A DNA stretch of 64,000 nt from Sipunculus nudus (taxonomy: Eukaryota > Annelida > Sipuncula > Golfingiida > Sipunculidae). Positions 46,250 to 59,249 of the stretch are shown here, piece by piece. The first letter of the stretch is position 1. Each line of letters opens with the position of its first letter. The stretch spans positions 27,943,339 through 28,007,338 of the forward strand of contig CM049316.1 of the NCBI GenBank assembly GCA_026874595.1, read 5' to 3'. The notes under the pieces are model-generated. The model did not search any database and had not been told where the DNA came from. It saw nothing but the letters and a program-made list of their open reading frames with translations. The position numbers and the translations under genes were made by a program.

Positions 46250-46650
46250 CATGATTTTAAGTGTTTTGCAAGTGATTGCTGTCTGTTCGTTACGGTGACC
46301 CTTTGAAGTTCGGGGAGAGCAGGGGAAGCTCACTTATTCCCGTTATTTCCGTTGTTATCAACTACTCAGCTGGTAGAAATCAATCTTGGTAGATTATGAG
46401 CAGGTTTAGAACTAACCATGATTTATGTGTCTCTTCACCTTGCTCTGTCACTAAAGTGATTTGTCAAATTCTCCAACATTTGTTTTTACCAATAAGAGTC
46501 GCTGTGTGCCAAATAATCTTTTTTTAGGCGCAAATATTAAATTTAAATGTTCAAGCCTGAAGGACACCTTTGCCTTAAGGGAAATGATCTGCGCCGCTTT
46601 TAAACGCAAAATTTTTTTTTTTTACAGAAACCCAACTAAAATTTGCTGTA
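46250..46650 (+). promoter_or_regulatory. candidate intronic cis-regulatory block I
   Basis: About 400 bases of complex, non-repetitive sequence (TTCGTTACGGTGACCC, AAATCAATCTTGG, CTAACCATGATTTATG). No gene seen. Inference from composition only. Confidence 0.25.
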
Positions 46651-47119
46651 TTGCTAGGTATAGCCTGTGGATACACTAGTAATCCTTTATGAAGAAATAT
46701 TAAAAAGGAATCAGGTGAATAAATCATTCATTAGAGTAAACTTTTTAACAGGTTGAAAAACAGAATATGTATCCAGTATCCAGAGTTAATAACTTGTTGA
46801 TGTGTCATATTTATTATGTAATTGTCTGTAAGTATATAATCATGTGTAGATGTATGTATAGGAGTATTAATGCAATACCTCTCAGTAGTTCTCTGGCAAA
46901 ATCAAAATTTGGTAAATTTCTGGTTATTTGCAATTTCCAGTCATTACCCATGTAGATCATTTGTTTGTAAAATGAAGAATTATGAGTTTTAGGGGGCCTA
47001 TTTTGATAACTGACATCTATTAACTTAAGAAAGTCTCTAGAACCTTTTATAAAAGTAGGCATTAAAATGCAGATCATCCCACACATAAGCTGTTTGCTTA
47101 TTTCCATGTTTTAGAACAT

Positions 47120-47340
47120 GTGGGGGGCACATCGAAATAACCCAAACATATACAATAAGGACATCTGGTGGCCAGTTGGATAAACCAGATATTAAGAACA
47201 TATGCAACTAACTACCTTAGCTTACATGGTTTTCTGTTTGTCAACATTGGTGCATGTACCAGGTGTACCTTCAGTACAGTTGTGGATGAAGAAGCTCATG
47301 CATCCATCACAGAGGCATTATAAGATTTATTTCAAATCTG
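47120..47340. repeat. interspersed repeat, copy 2 of the 5.6-kb family
   Basis: Shares ordered blocks with 5,590-5,835 (CATCTGG, GTTTGTCAACATTG, CATGCATCCATCAC, GGCATTATAAGA). Confidence 0.5.
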
Positions 47341-48320
47341 TCAAAATCCTGTGTACAACACAGAGATAATCTAACTTAACTTGACATAAATGGAGTCAAT
47401 GTTATTCCTTCTTCTGTCTTTGCTTAAAAAATGTTCATGGTACCAATGACATATAAACACTTCATTAGTACTATCTGATTTAATTGTTTCCTCGAGCATC
47501 TGTTCAGCCAAGTGGTCAAAACAGTTTAATATTAAATATCAAATACTCAGATTTTGTTTTTTTTTCTAAATAATTGCTTAAGTCCTTCATTCAATTCCTT
47601 ATACTTAATTTTCCTTATATAAATTGTATTTGAAAGAAAAAATGAAAAAATGAGACCCCTGGATAGTATGGATTTTAAATGATTAACAAAATTTGAATAC
47701 TAAATGGTCATGTCAAATCTGATACAATAACTTTTATTTCTTAACAGTTTTGTATGCCACTGAACACTTAAATAGTGACAAGTCTTTAAAAATAACAGTT
47801 ACATGTTTGTTTTAGCATATGGGACAACAAGAAGAGGCTTGCCACCACACTGTCAGCAAATATTGTGCTCAGCGACAGAAACACGCTATCATATTTAGTA
47901 ACATTTTTCAGGTGAAACGACTACACGAGACTCGGTGACATAATGACAGCATCACCAATAGTGCCGTCAGAGAAAGTGATAAACTTGTATGTCATGTCAA
48001 GCTGGCATGGTTTCGTTAATTCAGATGACAGATGTCACTTATTTATTATGCCTGCTTCACAGTCTGGACATGTGGGTTCGTTATTATTAAATTGATCAGA
48101 AAATAAAGCAGTCAATCTGGTGACATTTTTTCCTGTCAACTGTTACATTACCTGCAGATTTTACATTGCCACCTGAAAATCTAGCAAATTGCTTTTTGAT
48201 TATAACGACATGTACATTGCAGTGAAAACAGTAATAATAAGTCCAAAATTAGTCAGATGAAAATCTTATTTATAAATCATAACATTGATGACTAGAATAG
48301 AAAACAACAATCTGATCTGG

Positions 48321-48369
<49 letters not shown>
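48321..48369. repeat. (AT)n microsatellite
   Basis: AT dinucleotide run with one GT interruption, directly left of a MITE. Confidence 0.95.
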
Positions 48370-48373
<4 letters not shown>

Positions 48374-48392
48374 TTTGCACATTGTATAAATA

Positions 48393-48573
48393 AAGTGGAA
48401 CACAACAATTTCAACCACCTTGGGGACTAACCAAAGTAGTAAAAATTTTGGGATGGTCACTTTTGTGAAATTCTAAGTTACACAGATCATGTATTCAGGA
48501 CCAAAAAGATTGGTGGTAATTGGTCACTGTGGTGGTTGCAATTGCAGGGTGGTCGTAAAGCAAGGTTCTACTG
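48393..48573. mobile_element. small mariner-like MITE, copy 2
   Basis: 181-bp element between TA dinucleotides with imperfect inverted ends (AAGTGGAACA and the complement of CAGTAGAACC). Interior shared with 18,012-18,187: GGGACTAACCAAAGTAGT, GGATGGTC, TTTGTGAAATTCTAA, GACCAAAAAGA and GTGGTTGCA. Confidence 0.7.
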
Positions 48574-50600
48574 TATATATATAGTACATCTGCATATTTT
48601 GTTTGATAAACTTGTCTCATATTTAAAATATCTGTTTTGCTCCAGTCTCATACAACAGTGTGAGACTTCTACAGTTATCACTTGTTGCATGTCTGCTTCA
48701 GGTTTGGAATGATATCAGTTTATTATATATCATGATGATGATATAAGATTGATCATAATATATCATGATATAATTTCAGTATCTGGCACAGGAAATTTAG
48801 CACTTGTTTCCATATCACAATAGTCTGTACCTCCCGCCAATTCTCCAGGATTACCAGTAAACATGCTAATGTCCAGAGTTTTCGAAGAATATAATTCGGT
48901 CAGTTTGTCAGACATCATCATTAGGAATATTGGTTAATTAGTTAAAATAATGTTATCCTTGAAAATAAATGATTTTCTAAACACATGAAGACCCTGGTTA
49001 TGCTGTTATCTTCAGATATAAATCCTCAAAAAGCAAAAACACATATATCATGATATCATGAAAATAGTAAAGTTAACTTACTAAATCAGTAAATGATTTT
49101 AGCAGCTGTCAGATATTGTGATGATCCTGAATATCTCTTATCATGACCTTTTAAGTAATTAAGGATAAGCTCATATTCACATGCGGCCTGTGCATGCCTT
49201 ACTTGTTAATAACAGCTTCCTAGATGATGTATCCACCATCTTGGAAAACGATTTGACGGTTGAAATTTGGACTTTGCTGAACTATGAAGTGCCTTACTTT
49301 TACACTGAACATATCCCTTCAAGGATTAATCCTACTATGAAATGAGAATTGGTCCAAAAAAGGGTTATTTAGTCATAACTTTACTGATACACATCACCTT
49401 GCAATTATTGATTATTAAATGAATTTAATCAATTATTGCATGCCCAATTTTATTAATGATGGTTCAATAAATCTGTTATCAGATGCATCTTTAGAACCAT
49501 AAATATATTATATTCTTATTTTTTTCTGGCCATGAATATTTTCATTTATATTAGTTAGTATTTAACATGATTAAGCCACTAGATTAATCCTACTAGTCAT
49601 ATGACCACATGACAGTAAGTTAGACACAGATGTGGTACACACACCCCTTTCCAAACAAGAAGAATTGCACTTGAATGTTTTATATGTGGAGTGAATAAAA
49701 GCAAGGACCAAGCGGTAATTTAGACTGACACCCCTTGACAAGACAATGTCAACGTGAGTGGGGAGTCTGCTTAAACAACAAAACCAGGCCCATTATATTT
49801 AATCATGGCTGGTATATTAGTATTGTTATGCTGTGGAGTGCTATATCAGAGACAACTCATGAAAAAAAAGGTCCTTTGATTATGAGCTCCAGTTATCATT
49901 TATGGCCAATCTGATCCCGTTGGGTCATTTTTTTGTCCACAAGAATTGAAGATATTGTTTCATAATGTATTTGTTAAGTGTTCCCAAGACAGCAATAAAA
50001 CACCCCACTTTCTTCTGTGCAGCTGTCCTTTAACATTAACTTGTGAGATGTATGTGCTTTATCTCACTTGCAATTGAATTATTACACAAAATAAAGGTCA
50101 AACTTGATTGGACCCTCTGCTTTGTTAAAGATATTACATTATATGCAAGAATGTGAAAATTCCAATTGCAATGTGACTTTTATTATACTGATGTATGAAA
50201 GTCAATAATAATTGCTGGTTTTACTTCTGTTTTTATATATTAGATTGTAAAACCAAGGGAAAAATAGGTTATATACTAACTTGCTGTGACAGAAGAGCTT
50301 AAGTTGTGATCTAATGAAGGCTTCATTTCATCTCACTAAGATGTCATAATATGATAGGACTTCATTTGTCCAAACAAATTCTACTATAATATTATTTCAA
50401 ATTTGTTAATATCAGTTTCACCGTGTTACCCTGTTAAATTTAACGTAGCATCATTTTAATGACATACAGTGGATCCAAACAAATTACAGAAAAAAGTTTA
50501 ATATTTATTTTAAATTGTATCAGAGGTGTTACAGATATCGATGTCTACGTTTCATCAACTGCCTCAACAATCCATAATATAGAGGGGTGACATTTTTTTT
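48574..50600. other. AT-rich intronic sequence
   Basis: No exon, RNA gene or clear repeat boundary seen. A palindromic run of ATATATCATGATGATGATAT-type words lies around 48,725-48,775. Confidence 0.4.
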
Positions 50601-50602
50601 TT

Positions 50603-50860
50603 AGGTGCCCATAAGTATAGGTTTTACTCTGTTTGCCTCTCGTCTGAAGTGTTGAATTATGTAGACTTTACAATATTAAAAAGTAAAACAGTAATTGACA
50701 GGTGCCTATAAATAGAGGTTTTCCTGTATTCATCTCATATGAAGTGATCAGATAATGTAGGCTTTACTGTATTAAAAAGTAAAACAGTTATAGAGGTTCC
50801 TATAAATAAAGGGTTTCCTCATTTGAAGTGTCCATATAATGCAGGCTTTACTGTAATATG
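50603..50860 (+). repeat. three tandem ~95-bp units
   Basis: Units begin GGTGCCCATAAGTATAGG (50,604), GGTGCCTATAAATAGAGG (50,701) and GGTTCCTATAAATAAAGG (~50,795). Each ends with GCTTTACTGT-like sequence followed by ATTAAAAAGTAAAACAG in the first two. Confidence 0.85.
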
Positions 50861-51049
50861 ATACAAAATTAATTCAGTAACTATTGTGGAAATCATTAAA
50901 AAAGGCAAACAAACTGAAAAACAAACATGGGTCAACATGTGACCTCTGAAAACCTCCTGAGACAGAGGTATTAAATTTATCCTGTTATTCAGTTTATCTC
51001 CATTGGATTAGTTTGGTAAATTGTTAAAACAGGGCACTGTATTCTGGAG

Positions 51050-51830
51050 GGCCACATTATATCACCACTGGAGGATTTGGTGGTCACCTTGCATGTCATT
51101 GTGCACATTTTTCCCACCCACCCAGAATGGACCTGAGGTCAGCGAAGCAGCTGTGTCACATTTGTGGGTATAACCTCGGGTGTCACCCTGTCCATCATTT
51201 TATTCAGAAAATGGCTGTTATGTCTGATAATAATATAAGTTTATGTCATGTGTATAAAGACGGAAGACTTCAGAAGAAAAACACACAGGGATTTGTTAAG
51301 TTCACAGGGATATTCTACAAGCATGTATTGGAGCAGTCTGTGCCAAATGGCTGGCATAGCCCTGAGACGCATTAATATGAATGGTTCACATAATGCAGAA
51401 TGACACGAGGACAGAATCTGTCCACTCATTAGATTGAGCAGATTCTCAATTCGCTGGCAGAGTGCACGGCTTGGGAGTATAATATAATACATGTGAGGTG
51501 ATCAGAGGCAAGGGCTGTGAGAGACAAGCATACAGAAAAATTAACTGTCAATCTGCATGAAAGGCCAGCGAGATGTTTTGTATAATCTTGATTACTTTGC
51601 TGAGAATACCCGGTGGATATAGAGTGTTGGCGCAGGACGAATTGAGAGTGACAGCTGTCAGGGTCCGCTAGCATCCCCAGCTGTTAGGATTCAGACCACT
51701 GCCAGGTTTACTTCATCAATAAGATGTTGTGCCCTTAGGCCAATCCCCTGTCGACTGGCGCTCCTCAATGGCCGAGTTCCTCTAATCACCCCTCTGCATG
51801 ACGCTCATATTTAATGTCTTGCTATTGTCT
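51050..51830 (+). promoter_or_regulatory. candidate intronic cis-regulatory block J
   Basis: The longest complex, non-repetitive block in the right half. Open frames of ~80 codons occur on both strands without domain features or coherent splice sites. Composition is distinct from its AT-rich flanks. Confidence 0.3.
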
Positions 51831-52302
51831 ACATGGTCCAGGTTTTACATCACCTTACGAGCTTGTTGAATGCTGCTTCTCTTCAAATGCCGATGGTCTG
51901 TGTCCCATTAAGTGGAGGCAGGGGACAACTGGCCATGGAACCATGGTACCTGCCCTTGACAAACGAGAAAAAAACCAAGAAAAAAACACAGACGAGAAAG
52001 TATAAAGATTATCTACCTCACCACCTAAACTTAAGCAGTTTCTGACGTTTAGTGTTTGTTAATCAAACTAAAGTTCATGTGGTCTTTGTTGATTTAAATA
52101 AACTAAAATTTACTTTTATGAATGATTAGAGAACTACTGATTAGGGGAGAATAGGCAATCCCACAAACCTTTGCTGAGGTTGCTGTTGTTTATAATGTGT
52201 TAATGGTAGGGATTCTCAGTGTCCAAACCAGTGTGTGTTGTGGGTTAATTTGATAAAACACCAAACTATGAAAATTTTTGTCGAGATATAAAAAGGTATG
52301 AT

Positions 52303-52738
52303 TTGAATTAGTGGTAGGAATTGGTTGTAAAATCTTATTCAATGATTGAAAGATAAAAAATGAACAATGATCGATTATTAATTTATTATTTTATGTACAA
52401 TCTATATTACCTTAAAAAAATTTATTGAATTATACCTAAAATATTGGCTGTGTAAATTCTCCCTAAGTTTTTCATCACACTGAAAGTGAAGGGTCAAGGT
52501 AAAGGCCTGTTTATTGCACATTTATTGTGCAAGGTTGGGTGTGAACACTTTTCACTGTTTTGTGTTCATCTTTATTATATCTCTGACAGTAAAAAGAATA
52601 TTTTATCAGGATAATATGATTTCTTTTGTAGTGCATACATATTTTTTGTGATCGATCACAAAAATAGCAATTGATCGATATAACCATATTTGAAAGACAA
52701 TGACCAATCATCAATATAATCGATTTATTTGCACACCA
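52303..52738. repeat. ~436-bp interspersed repeat, copy 2
   Basis: Diverged copy of 34,783-35,227. Ends ATTAGTGG...CCACTAAT are inverted, in keeping with an old hAT-like element. Contains the palindrome TTTTTGTGATCGATCACAAAAA split around TGATCGATCA at about 52,645. Confidence 0.7.
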
Positions 52739-54479
52739 CTAATAATAAGTATTTGATAACAAATCAGGTAACGCGGTGGATTATCGGAAAGTTTATGTGA
52801 TGAACTGTAGTATACATCAACGTGTATATCAGATTTCTAATGCTCATGAATACACAGCGGATTATATCAAAGTAGTTAGGTCTTAGAACAATACCTGCTT
52901 TGTGTTGAATGTAATCTTCTCCATCGAGATACATAATAGTTTACTTCTCAGGTTCTTCATTTGAAATTTTCATTTTCTTCCGAGCTTTATAATTATTTAA
53001 AAGTTAATTAACATATGAATCTCATTCTTGGGGTATGATAAAAATTCAAATGATGTTGTTGATGTTCTTCTTCATTTGAAGTTTCTTTTCTCACACTTAG
53101 TTTTATTGGTTTGAAGCCTAACATGTGATTATCATAAGGTCTTAACTTCAAGACTGATTCTCTCACCAGCTGTATTCTTACAAATGAGAAATTCCAGGGA
53201 AAAAAGGAGTTGAAAGTGAAAAGTTCATGATGCCTATCTGGTAGTTTCCGCTACAAATTCATCCGGCCTTATTTTTTTTCGGTTCCATTTTCTGTTGTTG
53301 AATAATTCATCACTTGGAAGAGTGAAGACCCAAGATTGTTTGACAGAGACGAAGGATAAAAGAATTCAATATGAGGACTATACTTTGTTTGCTTTGAAGT
53401 TGTCTCAGTACACTGTTAGGGCGTGTGATGGACAGTTTTCGTTTCACTCAGCTGTGGTGATAGACTTTGCTGCAATAGAGTTACAAGGCTTATGTTGATG
53501 ATATTACAGTGTTGTCTCTATGTATGTTAATTTGTTGCCTTCACCAGAAGAGTATCCATTCATCACCGTGTATGTGTGTGTGTTTGTTTACAGCAGAACT
53601 CACACAATCATGAACAGAATCTCACAAAATTGCTGGGGTATTTCAAGAATGGGCCAATGAAGAATCCATTGGATTTTGATGGGGATTTGGCTCATGATCC
53701 GTATTCAGGAATGTCCTGAAGGAATATGTACAAATGTACAGTCACACATGAATAACCAGGGGAATGTTGACCGTATAAATGCATGCAAACACAGTTTTGG
53801 GAGCATCCCACAATACGGAGCGGAGGGTCTGTGTTTCAGTACCAATAGATCATCACTGGGTCCCTTTGTTTAAGTCCAGGAACAGAGTTCAAATCCCAGC
53901 AGGAGTAGTTTGATCAGGACATGTATTTTATTTTCTCACATTAGGCTGAATAATTGGTTTAATATATTTTTGTTATTTTGTCTGAGGGCCTTATTTGTTA
54001 TTCAGATTTAATTTTAAAATTGTTGTTGTTTAGAATTTTATGCTTTCTGATCTCGACGTATCCATCCACCTGGAGGGGCAGAATGCTGCTTTGTGTTTTC
54101 CATTGCTGTTTTCCTTTCATTGCCCAGACCAGTATTCCTCTGTCCCTTTGGTTCACAGAATATTTCCTTAAAGGGGCCTATTCCGTTACCAGGATTGTCA
54201 GACATATGCAAAATATAGTGTTTTCTCCATAAAATATTATTGCAACCGTCAATATTTTTGTTCTAAAACTGTTTGCTTCCTCATGTATGTAAAGACTCGC
54301 ACCAGGTAAAGATTAAGGTGAGGCTGGTTTATAGTCTGATATCACCAACGATGTCAGTCTCATCCCACTTTACACTTAGCCTTCCTAGTCTTTCAGGTCT
54401 GTTCATTCTTGTAGCTTTTCTCGGCTCCCTGGGCAGGATACATCCCAAGTAGCCATATCAGAGGTTAGAAGGTTATTAG

Positions 54480-54655
54480 TTCTACATTAGCCAGCCGCCC
54501 ATGACTAGTACCCATTCACTCCAGGGTTGAGAGAGCTTAATTACCATTGTGGTAAAGATTTTGCCAAGGAGCCTTGGTCAGAATGGGATGCAAACTCACA
54601 ACCTTGTGGTCAACAGTCCAGCCTCCCCTATCCATTAAGCCACCACACTCCAGAT
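54480..54655 (-). mobile_element. tRNA-derived SINE (minus strand)
   Basis: The minus strand reads GTGGTGGCTTAATGGATAGG (A-box type), followed about 30 bases later by GGTTGTGAGTTTGCATCCC (B-box type), then a non-tRNA body continuing toward 54,480 or beyond. The A/B spacing fits a pol III promoter. Confidence 0.65.
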
Positions 54656-55399
54656 GCTATCAGTGGTGCAAACTATAAACATAGGGTGCACACCTCCTGG
54701 TAACAGTACTAGATGTGTTACTTCACAAATCAGATTTTTAAGCTTCCAGCTGATGTTATTTCTGTGTTTCATCTTTAATGTTAGTTCTCCTTGCTTTGGA
54801 GGTCATCTGCAAGATCAGACGACTCAGGTCATGCAGTCTTGTCATGGTTAACAGACAGACTGTGTTTACTCACACACAGAACCATAAAATCATATAAAAC
54901 AGGTGAATTGGAGATACAAAGTCAGGACCATTTTGCTGAGAAACTTGTTGTATTCAGTCAAATTGAACTAAGAGATAATGCACATGTTATTGCAAATGTT
55001 CATATATCTTATACATCCATTATCATATTGAACTAACATTTCTTTATGCAGGTGTCAAAAGAAAGGGCAATCTTTGAATATGGCTTTCGAGAATGGGAAT
55101 AAATACTTTAAAAAGACAGTTTTATCTTTTACATTTTCATCTGTAGATGGTAGTTTTATTGCTTAACAAGTCTGTTTAACAAGAGGATCTTCACTGGGAA
55201 TTTCCTAAAGCTTGCAAAGATAAAGTAATTTGAACTTTATACATTTTTTAACTGGTCTTACTGGGAGCATCAAATGGAGGTCAATATTACCCCAGACATT
55301 CAGGGATCTTTCGACGATACAGTCGGATTTCTTAATTTTACAAGAGATAAGCAGAAGGGGATTAAGGTGAAGAGAGTAACGGACAGATTGCATGAGGCC

Positions 55400-55670
55400 T
55401 AGGTATTAAAGTAATTGATCTCTTTGAAGCCTGTTTTTAATCTCATTACCTACCAGACTCTTCTAATGGTTAGATTTTTGCCGTCTTTCTTTGACTTTTT
55501 ATTTGGTAGCTGATGAACCCTGGGAGGTGTTTCAGGTTCTGCCCTAGCGGCTGCTTATCTCGTTTCTGTCGGGTCAGGTTCAACAGCCTCGCAGCATATT
55601 CCTGTTGCTGAATGCGTCAGGATGCTGGGGGAGTTGCCGGAACTATGTCCTATTTGAAAGGCATGTGCTT
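55400..55670 (+). promoter_or_regulatory. candidate intronic cis-regulatory block K
   Basis: Locally GC-richer, non-repetitive block (GGGAGGTGTTTCAGGTTCTG through GGGGGAGTTGCCGGAAC). No ORF. Inference only. Confidence 0.2.
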
Positions 55671-56279
55671 CTGTGTGGAAATGTATACATAAATATTAGT
55701 TTTAGTTTAAAGATTTTTCTTTCATATTCTTGCAAGGAACAATGTTTATGATTCCTGTTTAAATTTTCTCTTTTGTAATTAAATATATTCTATCAGATTA
55801 TCATATACATATATATATGTATTTGAATTTTGTCCAAGTATAATTATTTTGCAGTCACTCAATACTGAGTATAACCTTGGTCTTTATGAATTTATCGCCC
55901 AGCTAAGAACTTGAATTTCAAAGTTTAAGTTCAAGTTTCAATGTAAGCATTGATTAAAGTATTATAGCATGGAAAGTTGTTTATTTTTTTCATTTCCAAT
56001 AAATGCTTCCATCTTATGTGTTCTCTTATTAAAGGATTAGGCTACATTACATAACATCTACAGTTGTACATATTCTATTATATAAAATGATTAGTTTCTC
56101 ATTCAGTGTGACAGTACCGTATGTGAAGAACATAACTTTTAAGTAAAACAAAACTAAGATATTACCAAAAATGTTTCTTCAATGCTGTGTTGTGTAGTGC
56201 AGCAAAACCAATTTTTCTTCGGTACATTTGTTTTAAATAACAAGAAAAAAAAATGACTGTATATTTTATTTTATGGCAC

Positions 56280-56770
56280 ATTAGTACCTGTATTTCATAA
56301 TGAGCTCACACTTTTACATTGACATGGTGATCGGGGTTGATGAAAGAATTCTTCCCGATGACACATGTAAAGTGGTGAGCCATTACTTAAAACCTTTTAG
56401 AACCTTTCCTGCTCTATTGATTAGCACGCCGGTGGAATAACGCGGATGACGGACAAATGACAGCTTGAACCCTGCGCCAACAGATCAGACTGAGTGACAA
56501 GTGGTGGCTCTTTGATAGGCGGGGTCAGGTTTGATGCTTTTTGTTTAATGAATTTGATTGGCAGGTATGATAATGTGTGGATTGTCTTAATACCTTAGAC
56601 CTGCTTTGAGCAGGGACATCACTGGACACCTGTCACCGTGGTCTTCAAAATGATGCGTTCTGACATCTGGATTCCTGCCAAGGAAGTCAGAAAGGAAATC
56701 TTAACTTGCCATTTAACAAAGTCCTACGTAAACCCGAGTCTGATAACAATAGAAATTAAGTAAAACGTTT
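56280..56770 (+). promoter_or_regulatory. candidate intronic cis-regulatory block L
   Basis: Complex sequence with CACGCCGGTGGAATAACGCG, GATTGGCAGGTATGATAATG and CACCTGTCACC (E-box plus TALE-like). No repeats or ORF. Possible enhancer, unproven. Confidence 0.3.
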
Positions 56771-58084
56771 TTTATGCCATTTTATATGTGAAGTAGATGG
56801 ATTGTTATCATGAATGAAATCAATACTGTGCACCCATACTTTCATGTTTAAAAACTTAATAAAAAATAAGAGCAGTTTAATGATAAAGGAAAAGTACATC
56901 TAGATTAACTACACTCCAAACATACCTGAAGAGACACCTGTCATTCAAAATGACATTAATGAACCACAGGTATTGTTAGTTAATACCTTGAGCTGCCTGA
57001 GTGTTTGGAGGAAGGCAGTACCACAAGCACTTGCATCCCTGTGAGGAACTTATTCCATCCCCCCCCCCTTCCCTTTTTATCACGATTAACAGCTTGTTTA
57101 GTTAACATTTGGTCTTGTGGTAGAGGAATACCTTATCACTGACTTCAAAATCTGGAATTTCCATGTATTTTTATGTGTATGTATTTTCATTCACTTAAGT
57201 GGGGAATCAAAATGTGAATTTTTTTCATATACATGCACATATATTATTTAAATCACTCTAATAGAATATAATGTGAATTATATTTATAAGCATACACATA
57301 AGCACTGAATACACATGACATACTCATATATAGAGTACCACCTTTAGGCCTTTATGTGTCTTAATTTCTATATGTTAAGTATCAGCTGAGCTTGTAGACC
57401 CCTGAGTCTCTAGTTACACAAATACACATATGACTTGGTTTCTCTCAGTACAATAGTAATGATTTATAATGTGAATACCACTGCTTTCAATAACATAACA
57501 GCATAAGTAAATGATACACTGTATCACTTCCTCAATGGTGTTATTATAGGTCAACGCTTGCCTGTATTCAAATCAATGATATTTATCAATTGTATATAAT
57601 TTTGAGTCATTCTTATTGTGTTGTGCATCTTCTCAGCAGACTGTTGTTTTAATAAACATCCAACAACATCCATGATAACCACATATATAGTTGATATTTG
57701 TTTGGTGCCTGCCATTCAACTAAGTTTGCATTATATAGTTTTACTCAGTAACACCAGTCATGGAGAAATACGATATAAGGAAAGGATGTTTCCAATTTTA
57801 TTTCAGGTAACTGACACTTGGACACAATAGTACTCAACACGGCAGAGTGTGTACATAGCATGAGGGCTATTCATGTAATGCAGTATTGTTAGTTTAATAG
57901 GCTTGTTTGTTTGGTTTACAAAGGATTGATTTTCTAATGGTGTATTATAATGCTTGAAACATAAATATACAGATTGAATGAGGCTTTGGAAATGTTTGCT
58001 TTTTATTATATAGATTGATTGAGATCTAGAGCCACCAAATATGGTATCACAATACACATTCCTTGCTTCCACAATCTTAATGTA

Positions 58085-58620
58085 CTTTTAGATTAAATCA
58101 TATGCATCTGTATTGGTAATATAGAGATCATGTGATACAGTAAAACCTGTGTTTTGAGACCACCTGTGGGACTGGCCAAAAGGTGGTCCTAATTTACAGG
58201 TGGTCTGATCGTGAAGGTCAGTTATAACCATTGTGAATACTTTAAGTCAACTAAAGGGTGGTCTAGGAAATAGACAAGTGGTCCTATTTTACGGGTGGTC
58301 TTTCAGACAGGATCCATTTTATTATTCACACTCATCATACATACAAACTTTAAACTTATTTCTGTATCTGCTATCTATATGTTCTTAAAGATTAAATCAT
58401 GCATTTCTAAAGTTGGAATACAGAGATCATTTGATAGAATGAAATGTGTGAAATGCCAAAAGTGATTTTAATGTACAGCTGGCCTTATTGTGCAGGCCAG
58501 TTTTACTCATGTGAATGCCTCGGGTCCACTCAAGGTGGTCTTAATAAACACGTGGTCCTCCAGACAGATTCCACTGTATATGCCACACTTGACCTACATA
58601 CAGGCTTATTTCTGCAGACC
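58085..58620 (+). repeat. ~300-bp tandem duplication containing mariner-like MITE
   Basis: GATTAAATCATATGCATCTG...AGAGATCATGTGATACAGTA at 58,091 is repeated as GATTAAATCATGCATTTCTA...AGAGATCATTTGATAGAATG at about 58,392. Each is followed by GGTGGTC-rich MITE sequence (left end CAGTAAAACCTG after TA at 58,136; right end GATTCCACTG-TA near 58,575). Confidence 0.6.
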
Positions 58621-59249
58621 CAATGCTAGTGTTTTCAATAACAGCCTTATTAATTTTAATATCTCACAAGTCACAAGCCTCATAGATCTTATAGACTGGT
58701 TCCTTTAGTTGGATAAATGATCGATTTGAGTTGAATTTGTGTGAGTTCAAATTGTACCTTCAGCAGACTGGCTTTCCTTATAATTACACCTATGAAAAGA
58801 ATATTTATAAATATATTCACCTCATGAAAGTACTGTTTTAATAATTAAATGTTCACAAGACTTAAAAAACAAAGCTTTAATTTGACATACTTGTTGACAT
58901 GTGATATTTTGTTGTATTTTCTTGATGTTTCTTGTTTTGTTTGTAACATGTACTAAAGCTAGAGGTGTACAGTGCATTCATTGAGTGATCATAAGGGGGC
59001 ACCTCCGATCACTCTAGCAAAACTGAGTGATAAAAGTTGATATTCTGTGTGGCATAAAACCTTTGAATATGAGATCATATTGGAGGTCTAGCACAAACAC
59101 AACTAAGGGAAAACAGGGAATACTAGTAGGCTATTTTGTGTACAACCTGAAAAAACAAGATCAAGCTAAAAAATAAAATCGGGTGCATATCTGTCATCTA
59201 GATGTTTAGTACTCTGTTGAATAAATAATTGTATCTGCCAAAACAAAGT

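Noticed and set aside
51127-51375. 82-codon ORF in complex block J with Cys/His residues (CHICGYNLGCHPVHH)
   Set aside because: Superficially like a zinc finger, but the CxxC-to-H spacing does not fit C2H2 and no splice-site pair joins it to the RRKQ exon in the right phase.
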